DNA of 64,000 nt. Source: Coprinopsis marcescibilis. Taxonomy: Eukaryota; Basidiomycota; Agaricomycetes; Agaricales; Psathyrellaceae. Positions 33,605-49,000 of this stretch are shown piece by piece. Each line of letters begins with the position of its first letter. Positions within the stretch are counted from its first letter, which is position 1. The DNA lies in assembly GCA_004369085.1 (NCBI GenBank), contig ML210237.1:47732-111731 (forward strand), in the 5' to 3' direction. Under the pieces are notes generated by a model. That model saw only the letters and a program-made list of their open reading frames with translations. It was not told the origin of the DNA and made no database searches. Made by a program: the position numbers and the translations under genes.

Positions 33605-34625
33605 ATGACGAACAAGACCGCGTCGACGAAAGCGACCCAAAAACCCAAGCGAGGTAGGTCCAATTGCTGCTTGCGAGACTCAGTCTTTAAGATTTTCGGT
33701 TTCAGCGACGCCGCCCGCTGTCAAGTATTACCTTGTCGCGTACAATGTTCTATCTGCACTGGGCTGGGCATACCTTTTGATTATGCTCCTTATCCACCTC
33801 TTCAACCTCGACGGAAAGTCGCAGGGACCGCAGAGCAAAGCGCCGGTGACCACACTGCTGTCTCGGGTTCTGTCAACGATCACACTCAGACAACCCGCAA
33901 CACCCCCAACCATTCAAAGCAAGCTGCCACTTTTTCTCCAACCAATCTACTCCCGTGCGGCAACAGCCTACTCCCGCATCGGCCCTCAGACCACCATTAT
34001 TCAAAGCTTTGCCATCCTCGAGGTTCTCCATGTCCTCTTGGGGTGGGTCAGGAGTCCCATTGCCACCACAACGATGCAGGTTTCCAGCCGACTCTTTCTT
34101 GTCTGGGGCATAACTCAGATGTTCCCTCAGGTGTGTGTTCCTTGCAAGAAACCTGCGTCAGTTGCTGAGCGCTGCTTCTAGACGCATTCGAACCCCATAT
34201 TCACCTCAATGGTGCTAGCGTGGTCAATTACAGAAGTTATCCGATATGCTTTCTATGCCTACAATCTGCTTGGATACACCCCTAGCGTGCTGTTGTGGCT
34301 TCGGTACTCGACTTTCTACGTTCTTTACCCCATCGGCGCATCGTCCGAGGCATTCCTCATGCTGGCCACTCTTCCACAGACATCCCCCATTCCATCCTCG
34401 CTAATTCCTTGGAAGTCGACCTGGACCATCGGTCAATATGCTCGTGGAGCCCTCTTCACCATCTGGTGGCCTGGTACGTTTCTAACCTCTCATGGTATCA
34501 TATCAAGCAATATCAACGTGTTTGTAGGATTGTATGCCATGATTTCATACATGATCGGTCAACGAAGGAAGATTTACGGCCCTCCTGCCCCCACTCCTAA
34601 ACCCAAGTCCGTGAAAACCCAGTGA
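33605..34625 (+). CDS. PHS1: Very-long-chain 3-hydroxyacyl-CoA dehydratase (Phs1)
   Basis: Third enzyme of the ER fatty-acid elongation cycle, removing water from 3-hydroxyacyl-CoA. The start is MTNKTASTKATQKPKR. After an intron come VKYYLVAYNVLSALGWAYLL (TM1), IQSFAILEVLHVLLGWVRSP, SSRLFLVWGITQMFPQ, then after an intron SMVLAWSITEVIRYAFYAYN and YSTFYVLYPIGASSEAFLML. The catalytic Tyr and Glu are in the latter (YPIGASSE). The C terminus is GLYAMISYMIGQRRKIYGPP. Six membrane segments are visible, as in the family. Convergent with the aspartic protease: its stop codon is 4 bases from the protease stop. Confidence 0.95.
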
Positions 34626-34629
34626 TCGC

Positions 34630-36582
34630 TCAGCTGTTGTTGATGCTTTTGGAAAATCCGACCCGTGCTCCGTTGGCATAGTCAAAGGTGCTATACCCTT
34701 GGGTTTATCGCAATATTGTTAGACGTATTAATCTAATGGCATTCTAATGAAACCTACATGATTTCAGAAAAACATCACCTGTCCAAGATTAATCATCAGA
34801 GAAGCACCGCTCGTTGGTCGTTTGCATACCGATGATGGCTAAGTTAGGGGGGAACCCGCTCCCGAGGCCTAGTACTCCACCGACGCAATCCCTGTCCCAG
34901 TAAAAATGATTAACAGAAAGGTAACCTGGCCTGGCAATTGCCTTACTGAGAATTGGCATCAGTCCGGCCTGTTGTTGCAAGATATTAGCATCGAATGACA
35001 TGCAAAGCATGAAGGGTAGGGATACCAAGATTAAAGTCGAACGGGTGGATCGAAAAAGGTTGGCCGTCAAAGGAAAATGAAATATCTAGAGGCGAAGAAC
35101 AAGGATATGTGTAGAATCCTGGACGTAAACGTCACAGACTGTGCTCAAGGTCGCTGTCATTGGTTGACTTGCCTGCTCCGTATTGAGTAGCTGGCTTGGA
35201 GCCGGGTATCTGGTGCGTCTGTTGAGCCCACTGTATGGTTTCTGTCGAGAGCTTACCAGCTTGTAAAACCTGATGGCTATGTCATCCGGGACATAGATGA
35301 GCGTGGTTCCCGTGTCGATAGCCTGTGACTTTCAGCGGGCTTTCTCCTGCAGCTGTAATGAACTCACGGCGATGAGATGTGTTTCTACTGAATTGCCTTC
35401 TGTGTTGACTGATATTCTGTCTAGCGAAACGGTCCAGTATGTCTGAAGTGTAGCACCTTGTCGGAATGCATAATATCGCTTGTGCGGGGCTGCGAACCTT
35501 TGACACTACCGGAATCCAGGATATAGAACCGATGGCTTTCGAGCCATCATAACAGCCGAAACAGACCTGCGAAGATGGGTCTTGGAGAAGTCCAGCAGCA
35601 ATACCGTAGATGTACATACCTCTGAACCCCTCTCCTGATTTCTGGTCAAGTGCACAGAGAAGAGGGGCAAGGCTAGATGCTTTCGGCGAATCAAGTTTTC
35701 GAAAAATGTCGGCTTGTTGGTCTGCGATATCGTTCCAAACGCAAGGCCCATTAGACCATCATTGGGGTAATCGTTAAAGTCGACTGATTGTCGTGTGATT
35801 AGTCCAAACGATTGGTCTTCGATTTTCAGACCCTGGATGGCGACAACGTCTGTTGAAATAGTCCCAGATACATCGCCCGAGCCCTGTGCGGATCCATGAG
35901 CGGAAAACAATCTGGTGAGTGCCCCTCTGAACGCACGTAAGATATCTGGAAAGACTCGTTTGTGGTCCTATTGAAAGTAGCGCTTTTGGACGGTATGAAG
36001 AGCCTGTTCGTACATTCCTGACACTCGTCGCCTGGTATCCAGAGATCCGCAGACCCTGTGTCAATGTCGACGGTCAATCGCTGCGGTGGTGTTCCAAATT
36101 CCAGAGGTCCGTAGTAGAGCACATCAAGAGCACCGTCTACATAGTCTCTGAGCTCCATCATCGCGGTTGTCTCTGCGAGGATTGGCGGTATCAGTCCGAC
36201 GTCGTCTGTTGCCACCGAGGATTTTTCAGAGTGAGGGTATAGATTGTTGTTTAGGGGAAAGGCATGTAGAATGTCTTGGTCTGGATTCAGACCAACACCC
36301 GCTAGTGCTCTGGCTGCCTGTTCGTATTTAGATAACAGGGTGTGAAGTTCCTCTTTCTATGTGAAGACCGTTAGTGGGTCGCAATCGACAGGATATATCT
36401 CGTACAGCGAACACTGAGTCGAAAATTGGGATACCAGGAGTCGTATGCAATGGCGGCTTTTGTCGCATGGAACGCGAATGCACAGAAGCTTTGAAGCCGC
36501 TCAGGCTATTGAAAGTTGGCCGGGCCAGTGCAAGTGGGAGTGAAGTGCACAGCAGTATCCACAACGTGAATTGTGGTATCAT
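34630..36582 (-). CDS. Secreted pepsin-like aspartic protease (family A1)
   Basis: The start MIPQFTLWILLCTSLPLALA is a signal peptide, followed by a propeptide. The mature part begins LYYGPLEFGTPPQRLTVDID; the first active-site motif is DTGSADLW and the second is AIDTGTTLIYVPDDIA. Other landmarks are NDGLMGLAFG, CFGCYDGS and CVGGVLGLGSGFPPNLAIIG. The last exons are tiny: IIG joins DVFLKS, and after an intron WYSTFDYANGARVGFSKSIN ends at the TGA at 34630-34632. The end therefore lies about 160 bases beyond the longest open frame. At least nine introns. Likely role: extracellular protein degradation. It diverges from the GH16 gene over 290 bases, so two secreted hydrolases sit head to head. Confidence 0.9.
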
Positions 36583-36872
36583 GATGGCAAAGGCAATAAT
36601 ATAATGTCTCGTCCTTGCTGTTTTTAAGTATGGAACAAAATAAGAAACGTGCGGTGCATCGCGTCGGAGACCGGTGACAGAGTATGACCACTTGCGGATG
36701 ACCGGACGAAGTTTGAGAAATCGTCAAAGCCATTCGGTATATTTTGATAGCAGCCAGACAAAACAACGACCGGCCTTTAACATTGGGCGGCTAGGCTAGT
36801 AACAATGTTTCTGTCCTTGAACTCATCGCTCGATGAAGAAAGGAGAGCAGAAGGCTCTGTTGTTGCCCAACT

Positions 36873-38175
36873 ATGGCTCCTGCTATTTTTTTTGGCTTCA
36901 TCATATACCACTCACTCGCTGCTCTATCCTTCATTACAGCTGTGGCCGGAGAAATATATCAACTCAAAGAAAGCTTCAAGGGGTATGACTTTTTTGATTC
37001 CTGGACCTGGGAAACGTTTCAAGATCCCACGCACGGAAGAGTCAACTACGTAGACCAAGAAACCGCCATTAAGCATGGGCTTTCGTATGGTTGGTCCGCA
37101 TCCATACCTATGCTGAGAATGTACTAAACCAGAATATCAGTCGAGGATGACCGTTTTGTTATGAGAGCGAACCATTGGGATACGGTCATCGACCCCTTGA
37201 GTCGCGGGAGAGACAGTGTACGAATCAGGTCGACAGCGGTATACTCGGAGTCATTGCTGTTACTGGATTTGCTACACATGCCTGAAGGATGCGGAACATG
37301 GCCCGCTTGGTGGACGCTGAGCAAGGCTGGGCCTTGGCCTATTGGTGGAGAGATTGATATCTTGGAGGGTGAGGTTTCCATCTGCGTTTTGATCTAGAAC
37401 ACCATCTAATTGAGACGCCAGGCGTTAACCTAAACGATCAGAACGCTGCTACATTGCATACCTCCGGAGGGTGTGAGATGACAGCGCAACTACGAAAGCA
37501 AGGAGGGTGAGATATTGCCGCCATTGTTCGGCCCCTTTGTTATTCTAAAACCAAAGGATGGTACAGAAAGGTATCTTCCACGAACTGCGATGTGGCTGAA
37601 AATGGCAATCAAGGATGCGGGACGACATTCTCAAAGCCTAGCTCATACGGTTCTGATTTCAATCGGGAAGGTGGAGGATGGTATGTCATGCAACGATCCG
37701 AGCAGTGGGGTATAAACATCTGGTTCTGGTCGAGGAACGACGCATCAGTGCCTGCAGCTGTAAAGTATCACTCTGGAGACTTGGAGGTCACAGATGAATG
37801 GGGCGTACCTGAGGCATCGTTCACGTTTGAGAGCTGCCCGTATGGGGACCATTTCGACGGCCACCAAATGATATTCGATTTAACATTTTGTGTGAGTCTT
37901 GGGAAAGAAAGCCAAAAGTGACATACTCATAACTGCGGTGTAGGGAGATTGGGCTGGAAGCACTTTTTCTGCGGCTGGATGTGGTGTTACCACCTGCGAC
38001 GACTGTGAGTACGACTTGAGAAGTTGTGGATGCTCTCTGCATCTTGCTGAAATGTTGTCCAGATGTCAACAACAATCCCGCTGCATTCGTCAATGCCTTC
38101 TGGGAGATTAACAAGTTAGCTGTGTACACACCTGTAAAGATTTCAGAGCATGCCATGCATTATTTTACAGGATAG
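36873..38175 (+). CDS. Secreted GH16 endo-beta-1,3(4)-glucanase-like enzyme
   Basis: The start MAPAIFFGFIIYHSLAALSF is a signal peptide. The GH16 catalytic signature GEIDILEG (E..D..E) lies after WPAWWTLSKAGPWPIG. Flanking fungal laminarinase-type motifs are present: YQLKESFKGYDFFDSWTWET, VNLNDQNAATLHTSGGCEMT, GWYVMQRSEQWGINIWFW and ADV-like NNNPAAFVNAFWEINKLAVY. Introns are short; one splits LEG from VNLND (donor at about 37371). The last exon ends EHAMHYFTG at the TAG 38173-38175. This group in mushrooms acts on beta-1,3/1,6-glucans of the own or foreign cell wall. Catalytic residues look intact. Confidence 0.9.
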
Positions 38176-38256
38176 TTGTCCTTATTACTAGAACTAAAGT
38201 CAAAGTCTATACTTACTAGTAGTTTGAAGCTAAAAGTGGTAATAATGCTTGACGCG

Positions 38257-38264
38257 ATCACGTG
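38257..38264 (+). promoter_or_regulatory. RTCACGTG E-box upstream of the CLASP-like gene
   Basis: ATCACGTG lies 107 bases before the ATG of the CLASP-like gene. It matches the recurring octamer in this window. Confidence 0.35.
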
Positions 38265-38370
38265 GCTGATACATCTTCTCACGGTCTGATTTCAACCACA
38301 CGCTGAAGTCGGTCGACGTTACTTATTGTTCTTGACTCTTTGAGTGCTTCTACAACGATCCCATACTGCA

Positions 38371-40482
38371 ATGGTACGTAAATTCTGCTATAACCACTAG
38401 ATCGGGGCTCAACACTCAGTCCAGGACTCGTTCCAACGGTTATCGGAAACTGTCAAGGGACACTTGACTCTTCCAGACACAGAGGACAACTGGGAACGGA
38501 TCTCGAAAGCAATAACAACCCTCACCAAAGCTTGTCAATCTCAAGCTTACTTGGACGCAGGGGACATTGTTCAGGGAATCCGTCCATATCATGCTGCCAT
38601 TGCCAACGCAATGAACTCGGAGCGAACTAGACTCTGTCTGGCTGCGCTTGACCTGGTAGAAGCTGTGGCAACTGAATGCGGGGTGCAATTCGAACCTCTA
38701 GTCAGTGTCTTTCTTCCAGCGCTGGTTGCGCTCTGCGGGAGGACCAACAAGGTTATCACCAATCGAACTCGATCCTGCATCACCTACATCGTCGAAAGCA
38801 CGCAACTCGCATCCGTCCTGCCCTACTTCACACAACAGATGGGAGAGAAGTCGATTACGATCAGATTAGTGGCTGTTGAGAGTGTATTGGCTTGTATGAA
38901 ATGCTGCAACCCTCCAGATCTTGAACGCGAAAGTCGAGCGTCCGAAATCGAGGCAATCATCCGCAAGGCCGCCAAAGATGCCAACGCAGACGTACGTAAA
39001 CGCGGGCGAGATATTTTTGAGGCATACAAGATCCTGCTTCCCCAGCGAGTTGAAAAGTGAGCAGAAAATACGTAGACCGTCTCGATTTATTCTCAATCAC
39101 CTTTATTCAGATTTACCGCACCACTGACACCCACGATGCGAAAGTATTTGGACATCAAGGCCCGCGACACTGGACGGCCAGCCATGCTGTCTAGGGTAAA
39201 ATCATTGCCTTCTCTCAAAGTACTACCGGAACCATCGTCGTCGAAGCCGACCGTCAAGCATGGGCGAACACCCTCTGTAACATCCACTCAGGCTACAAAG
39301 GAGTCATCCCGCCCTCCTTCGCGTACACATCAACCAACCCTTCGAACGCAACCACCTTCAAAGTCCGATCAAAGGCACGCACAACCAAGAAAATTGGTAT
39401 CCCAATCTGGCGCTGCAGGGCCTTCTCGTGTCATCGCACGGCCAGCTTCTGTCGAGCCGAGACAAACAGTCTCAAGGCCGCAGAGAACACTTCCGTCTGT
39501 CACACAACGTCAACGCACTTTGTCTCGACCACCTGTCCCTTCCACATCACAATCGACCAGTACCGTTGGTCCACGCCGTGTCCCCTTGCCACCGACCGCT
39601 GACCAAAGCAAACCTCCGGCAGCAGAGAAACCACCAACAAGCAGACCCAACTCCCAGCAAAGTCGCCGCATTCCAGTCAAATCTTCTGAATCATATTCTG
39701 GTGTCGCACCAGCCCACCGCATACCGAAGATGGATGTTAAATCTACTTCAACGCTATTGCCTCCCAAACCTGTGATACCAAAGGTCCGGGCTGGCCTCAC
39801 GCAACCTACCTTGTCGCAAATGGCTAAACAAAGGACCACTATGGCGCGAAAACTCGCGCCTGCTGGAATCCCGAAGCCCACGGCGAAACTGGCGACCAAA
39901 CTGGCTTCGAAGGCCCCGACTGCGGCGGTTCTGCGAGACGGCGGTCCAAAGTCGAATGCGGCTGCGATTTCCTCTGTAAAGAAAGAGAACCCTCAATACG
40001 CGCAGCCGACGCAAGACGTTGAAATCGTGAGCGAAGGCCTCGCAGAAGTTGTTGAGGAAGTCGTTGAAGAGGGAGCTCTGCTTTCTGTCCCAGCTGAAGT
40101 TGAAGGACAACCCCAATCCATTTCCTGCGAACACGACGAAGAACGAGTACCTACGCCGACGATCATGATTCGAAACAAATCCCCAGAACCAATGCCTCCG
40201 GCGTCTCATACCCCTTCTCAAGAAGAGGACATCCCTCTACCTTCAGTCGAAGTCACGGCAGCGGCCGAACGCATACCCTTCACACCTCAAAACCACAATA
40301 ATCTCGGTGTCGGATGGAATACACACGATGCCAAAACACCGATTTCTGCCCTTCTGTCGTCAATACAGCAAGGGTTCGAGTTTTCTCCGGGTTCGCCGCT
40401 TTCACCTCCGCATGGATACCAGAATGGCAGACAGATGGAGGCACTAAGCCTTGGGCACTTCCTTCAAAGCAATGTAGCGTAG
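38371..40482 (+). CDS. CLASP-family TOG-domain microtubule protein (short form)
   Basis: CLASPs rescue and stabilise microtubule plus ends. The first coding exon is just ATG (38371-38373); after a short intron ending CCAG the protein continues DSFQRLSETVKGHLTLPDTE. Residues to about 225 form one TOG/CLASP_N-type HEAT array (NWERISKAITTLTKACQSQA, RLCLAALDLVEAVATECG, ITIRLVAVESVLACMKC, KAAKDANADVRKRGRDIFEA). An intron at about 39059-39110 joins QRVEK to FTAPLTPTMRKYLD. The rest is a basic Ser/Pro/Lys-rich linker (microtubule-lattice binding type). Only one TOG domain is visible and no C-terminal CLIP-binding HEAT domain, so it is shorter than Stu1, Cls1 or animal CLASP. Confidence 0.85.
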
Positions 40483-40720
40483 ATTTTCCATTAGAATCAT
40501 GGGCATTACGGTTGTATTGTTGTCGATACATGCGTGTATCAATGGGCATTGGGTAGAGAACGTAGCTGGCCCAGAGATGCGTTGTCACTTTTCGACGCAA
40601 GGGAAATGAACAACCGGCAGAAGTGTGGTAGTGGATAATAACAGGATGGATGGCTTTGGACGAAGAGGGTGTAAGAGAACTAATCCAAAGTTAGTTTGTG
40701 GCAGACGTACGTTCGTTCGG
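40483..40720. other. Convergent 3' region between CLASP-like gene and MRPL34
   Basis: 238 bases, no gene or repeat seen. Confidence 0.5.
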
Positions 40721-41071
40721 TCAATGAGAGAGGTAGCGCCTGCCCTTTGCAAGCCTACGGGCCAGGGTGCGACGACCTCCAGCGGATCTTTTCCGTGCAA
40801 GGAAGCCGTGCTTGCGTTTTCGTTTTCGTTGTGAAGGCTGGTACTCGACGCCCTTCTGGATTGAACGCGCTTGAATCAAAGCCCCGAGAACTGGGGACGG
40901 GGAGAGAGAAAACGCGGGTCGGGGCAAGGATCTAGAGGAGAGGAGTGGGCTGTAGAACGTCTTGAACGTCGAGGAGATGCATGTCTGGACTGTGCGCGAC
41001 GACGAGCGGGAAGCGACGGCGGCAGGAATAAGGCGGGGAAGACGTGCCAGCAGCTGCAAGAATCGCGGCAT
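40721..41071 (-). CDS. MRPL34: Mitochondrial ribosomal protein bL34m
   Basis: 116 residues in one exon from the ATG 41069-41071 ([20 protein letters not shown]). The longer open frame begins with a TTG and is not used. The N-terminal 70 residues are Arg/Ser-rich, a mitochondrial presequence. The C-terminal 45 residues are the bL34 core: [20 protein letters not shown] then [19 protein letters not shown]. It is head to head with alanyl-tRNA synthetase over 115 bases. Confidence 0.96.
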   Translation of the reverse strand: MPRFLQLLARLPRLIPAAVASRSSSRTVQTCISSTFKTFYSPLLSSRSLPRPAFSLSPSPVLGALIQARSIQKGVEYQPSQRKRKRKHGFLARKRSAGGRRTLARRLAKGRRYLSH

Positions 41072-41186
41072 GTTGCCAACTTGCAAATTCACAAAATTCA
41101 CCAATAATTCTCATTATTTCCAGAACACGTGACTTATCTTCGATTGTCCGCGTGACACTCGAGTCAATTGCTCTCTTTAGAGGCTT
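41072..41186. promoter_or_regulatory. Bidirectional promoter of MRPL34 and AlaRS with E-box (41126-41133)
   Basis: CACGTGAC lies 54-55 bases from both start codons, almost exactly central. Confidence 0.55.
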
Positions 41187-44759
<3,573 letters not shown>

Positions 44760-45167
44760 AATTTTGGTCATTTGATATTGGGTCTATAGATTTCGATTTC
44801 GCTCTGTTTGCTGCTATCCATTTAGTTTAGTTGATCACAATTCTAGCTTTTGTCAATTCGTTCAAGTCCGAGTCCGAGCCGCTCGGAGGCACATCAATTA
44901 CATAATCGGTTCTGGCAACCCAACATGACCAAATAGCGTTGCACAGAGCTTCCACATTGTGTGTGCACGACGTCGAGCACTAATCCGAGGCCCCGCTACA
45001 CCACGAGAAGAGTCCATTCGGTGAGTATCGATCTTACACGCTGCAGGACGTCGACAGTACGATGGAACTACGCTGGAAGAAACGATATTAGGGCTGGATG
45101 GCTGGACGGACCTTTGGATGACGCACGGAATGCTAACTTGGATTTCTTGCCCTCTAGACCTTTCGCC
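44760..45167. other. Intergenic with probable 5' UTR intron of RPS18 (45021-45157)
   Basis: 408 bases without a gene. A consensus donor GTGAGT at 45021 and a pyrimidine-rich acceptor TTGCCCTCTAG ending at 45157 would remove 137 bases and place the acceptor 10 bases before the RPS18 ATG. Introns in the 5' UTR are common in ribosomal protein genes. Not proven without a transcript. Confidence 0.5.
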
Positions 45168-45801
45168 ATGTCCCTCGTCGTCCCGGAAGCCCACCAGCAA
45201 TTCCAGGCATGTCCAAAACTTCGAAAATCGGTTTCCGCGGTTTATTGATGACAATATCACCATTCAGCACATTTTGCGTCTGCTGAACACTAACGTTGAT
45301 GGCAAACGCAAAATCATGTACGCCTTGACCGAAATCAAGGGTGTCGGTCGTCGGTACTCCAACTTGGTCTGCAAGAAGGCCGATGTCGATCTCAACAAAC
45401 GGTGCGTCCCCTTCTGGCTTGCGCGTCTCTCTGGCTAAGTAGTTCAACCACGAACAGAGCTGGTGATCTCAACTCGGACGAACTCGAGCGCATCGTTACC
45501 ATTATCCAAAACCCCACCCAATTCAAAATCCCCACATGGTTCTTGAACAGACAGAAGGACATTGTCGATGGCAAGAACTACCAGATTCTCTCCAACGGTG
45601 TAGACTCGAAACTCCGTGACGATCTTGAGCGATTGAAGAAAATCCGTGCCCATCGTGGCCTGCGACACTTCTGGGGCCTCCGCGTGCGTGGTCAACACAC
45701 CAAGACGACCGGTGGGTCAACTGTTTACTGGAATTCAACGTGGATGCTCATTCTCTTTAGGTCGTCGTGGAAAGACTGTCGGTGTGTCGAAGAAGAAGTA
45801 G
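45168..45801 (+). CDS. RPS18: Small-subunit ribosomal protein S18 (uS13)
   Basis: Head protein of the 40S subunit contacting the P-site tRNA. The start is [13 protein letters not shown] (ATG 45168). The next conserved block [20 protein letters not shown] is reached only if the first intron starts with GC (CAG|GCATGT) and ends CATTCAG at about 45266; see findings. Then [20 protein letters not shown], an intron, [59 protein letters not shown], an intron and [12 protein letters not shown]. About 156 residues, the normal length. Confidence 0.95.
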
Positions 45802-45873
45802 GGTTATATGTATTTCTACCTTGTTTCTTCAAGTTATCCATTGCATTCAATACATTTTGTTACCACAATTGCG

Positions 45874-45881
45874 GTCACATG
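45874..45881 (+). promoter_or_regulatory. GTCACATG site upstream of the CLIP-like gene
   Basis: The variant RTCACATG of the recurring E-box lies about 150 bases before the CLIP-like ATG. Weak evidence alone. Confidence 0.25.
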
Positions 45882-46032
45882 ACCTTTTAAGATCTAAATT
45901 GGTCAGTTGAGGTTGGTTGCCAGCGACCAGAGCGACTTTTGCCCGCTGTCCGTGCCGTCGTCCTCATCGTCAGCAACGTTCTGCTCGATATCTCTTTGCA
46001 GTGTACATTCTAGGATTTAAAGATACCCCGTC

Positions 46033-49000
46033 ATGGCTACCCCCGGGAAGCCTCGACAATCTGCGATACCCGCCCCAGGACGCGCAAGCAGCATCCCCAC
46101 CCCAGGCAGACCGCGTTCGTCGTCTGGAGTATATACATCTACAGGTCCAATATCCAACGTCGACCAGAAAGAACTATCCCGTGCATTTGCAGATGCCATT
46201 AGGGCAAATGACCCTGCGCAGCATCGCATATTTACGAGCAGTTCCATCTCGACATCAACCTCATCTTTGTCCCCAAAGTCTGCATCGCTCCAGTCGGGTC
46301 GACGTTCAGTGGCCGGTCGTCCGTCCTCATCAGCATCGTCCTCATCAGCTTTCAGCTCGTCCACGCGAGCAGTGAAAACTCCAATACGCGTTCCCAGCAG
46401 ACCCCCAAGCCGCCATTCAGAGCTTCATCAAGTTCCAGTTCCAGTCCCCGCCATCCCCAGCAAAAACAGAACTTTTGAAGCTGGGGACAATGTGCGGATA
46501 GAATCCCTTGGGTTCGAGGGAGTTCTTCGTTATGTAGGCGAGATTGACGGAAAACCAGGCCAATGGGCAGGTGTGGAGCTTGGTGGCGGTTTCACTGGCA
46601 AAGGAAAAAACGATGGCAGCGTCGGCGGGTGAGTGGCGACGTACTTTTACCAACAAGTAACCTCAACTGAATTAACACATCAGCAAGCGTTATTTCACTT
46701 GTCCACCGAGTTGCGGTGTGTTCGTAGCGATCTCCAAGCTTTCTGCGCCGACGGTTGGCTATGGCGCTAGACCACCTTCCGTCGCCTCAAGTAGAAACGG
46801 ACGGACAACACCAGCCATGTCGGGGAGGATCACCCCTTCCTTCTCGGCATCTTCATTCTCAAGAACCCCGTCGGCTTCGTTTGCAAATGGTCGAATCACA
46901 CCGGCAAGTGGACGCATAACACCGTCATTTTCCACAAGCAGAGTTCCTGCAACTACACCGTCCGCAAAGTCTCGCCATGTGTCGGGCTCGTCCAATACGA
47001 CTCCCTTCCCTAACAAGATAACCAATGGAACGCGTGCATCGAAATATGTTAACATGACGGCCAAGGATCTCAACAAAACCAGAGCTTCCCGCAATGCATC
47101 AAGTCCTACACCTCCCTCTCCAGCAACAGCGCGAGTCAACGGCTCTCCAACAAGGGCACCTGGATCACCTTTCACTACGCCAAAAGCCCTTACGTCCTCA
47201 AAATTCGCTTTCGGGAAGGGAAGACCATCTGGCAGCACACCTCGAGCCCGGATCCCCAGTGGCGTTTCCATGCCCCCTCCAGCATCCCCTTTCTCCAAAT
47301 CGGCTCCGCAGTCTGTCTACGACGACTCTGGAGAACCGGAAAGCATCTCCAGAATCGAAGCACCGTTCTTTGGAAGCAAAGCCTATTCTCGTCCAGAATC
47401 TTCCGCGTCAGTCCGTTCTTCTGGTGCGGACGATGGCTTGATCGAGCGACTTCAATCGCGGATAGATGCCCTGGAGTACGAAAACGAACGACTTAGGGCT
47501 GCTCCACTAGCAAGCACCGGCGATGGTAGCGAAGCCGCAATTAAAAGGCTCAAGGAGGATGAAGAGCAAGGTCAGGGTAAACAGCACGAGATCGATACCT
47601 TGGAGAAGAGCAAGGAGGAAGCTCTTTCTCAAGTGGAGAAGCTTCGCTTGGAACTCGAACAGTTCAGAAGCGAATCAAAGATACGACAAGACGATCTGAA
47701 TTCATTGAACAGCCAATTGGAAGCTTTGCAACTTGAACTCGATACTGCAAAGTCGAATGATCAAGAAACCATCGATGGACTAAAGAGGGACATAATCGCC
47801 GCCGGTCAAGAAAACCAACAGCTTCGTGAAGGCCTCGCCGAAAAAGAAACCTCATTATCAGATATCCAGGATGTGGTCAGGATCAAGGATACCGATATTG
47901 AACGTCTGCGATCCAACCTGGCCCAAGCCAGAGCTGAATTGGAGGAAGAGAGGAAGGAGCTCGGAGAACGAATCGAAGAGCTCCGAACAGCAGGCCAAGT
48001 AATTCTTGACGTATCACATTTGTCCCTGTTCCCAACTGACATCACAAACAGGAAACCATCGCCCTGTACGAGGAACAACTCAGCGAAGTGGAAGATCAAC
48101 GATATGATCTGGAATGTCGGCTGAACGCTTTAGTTGAAAAGACTGCAGCACAAGGCGATAAGGATGGCTTACAGCCTCGACTGGCAGAAACCGCGGCAGA
48201 AATTGACAACGAAACTCTCCGAGAGCAGGTGGTGCATCTACAAAAGAAGCTGTCTGTTATGGAGGAAATCATTGAAGACCACCGGACCAACGCCGAGAAA
48301 GAAGAAGCAAACCTTCGGGAAAGGATGAAGCGACTAAAGGAGAAGGAAGAGTCGATGAAGAAAGAGTTGAATGAAGGGAAGAAGGAGGTAGAGCGCGTAA
48401 TGAGATCCGAGGCATCCGCTAGGAGCAGAGTTGAGGAGATCGAGGAGGCATTGAGGGAAAGTACACTTGCACTCGAAAATGCTCGCGCTGAAATCGAAGC
48501 GTTCCGCTCAGAAATGGCCGTGAGTGACATTCATTCCACACAGCGAGAATCTACCATTGAAATTGGCAGTAGAATCTGGACGGTCTCAGCGAAGGGAGCG
48601 ACGACGGAGACCTTTCAAGCAGGATTGCAGAATTCACTCGCCGTATCATCCTAGAACGTGTTCAGACCGAGAAGGAGATAAATAACCTCACAGCACGGTT
48701 CCAGGAAGAGAGGGCGGCGGGACAGAGAAAGGTGAGTCTGGCCATATTCGATGGCAGACGAGATGCTTAATTTAAGTATTCAATAGCTCCAAGCCGAAGT
48801 CGAAGAGCTTAGCCAGGAACTGTCTCGTGCACAAGTCGAACTCGAGCAACGTGACAGAGAGATGCGCGAGATGAAAAAGCGACTGCGAGATGTGCCGGTT
48901 GTCAATGGATCCATAGACACCACCAAGGCAATCTCCCCAACTTCGTCCAAGAACGACTTGTCCAGCAGCAACAAGGAAGAAGTTACTGGGTTGAAGTGTG

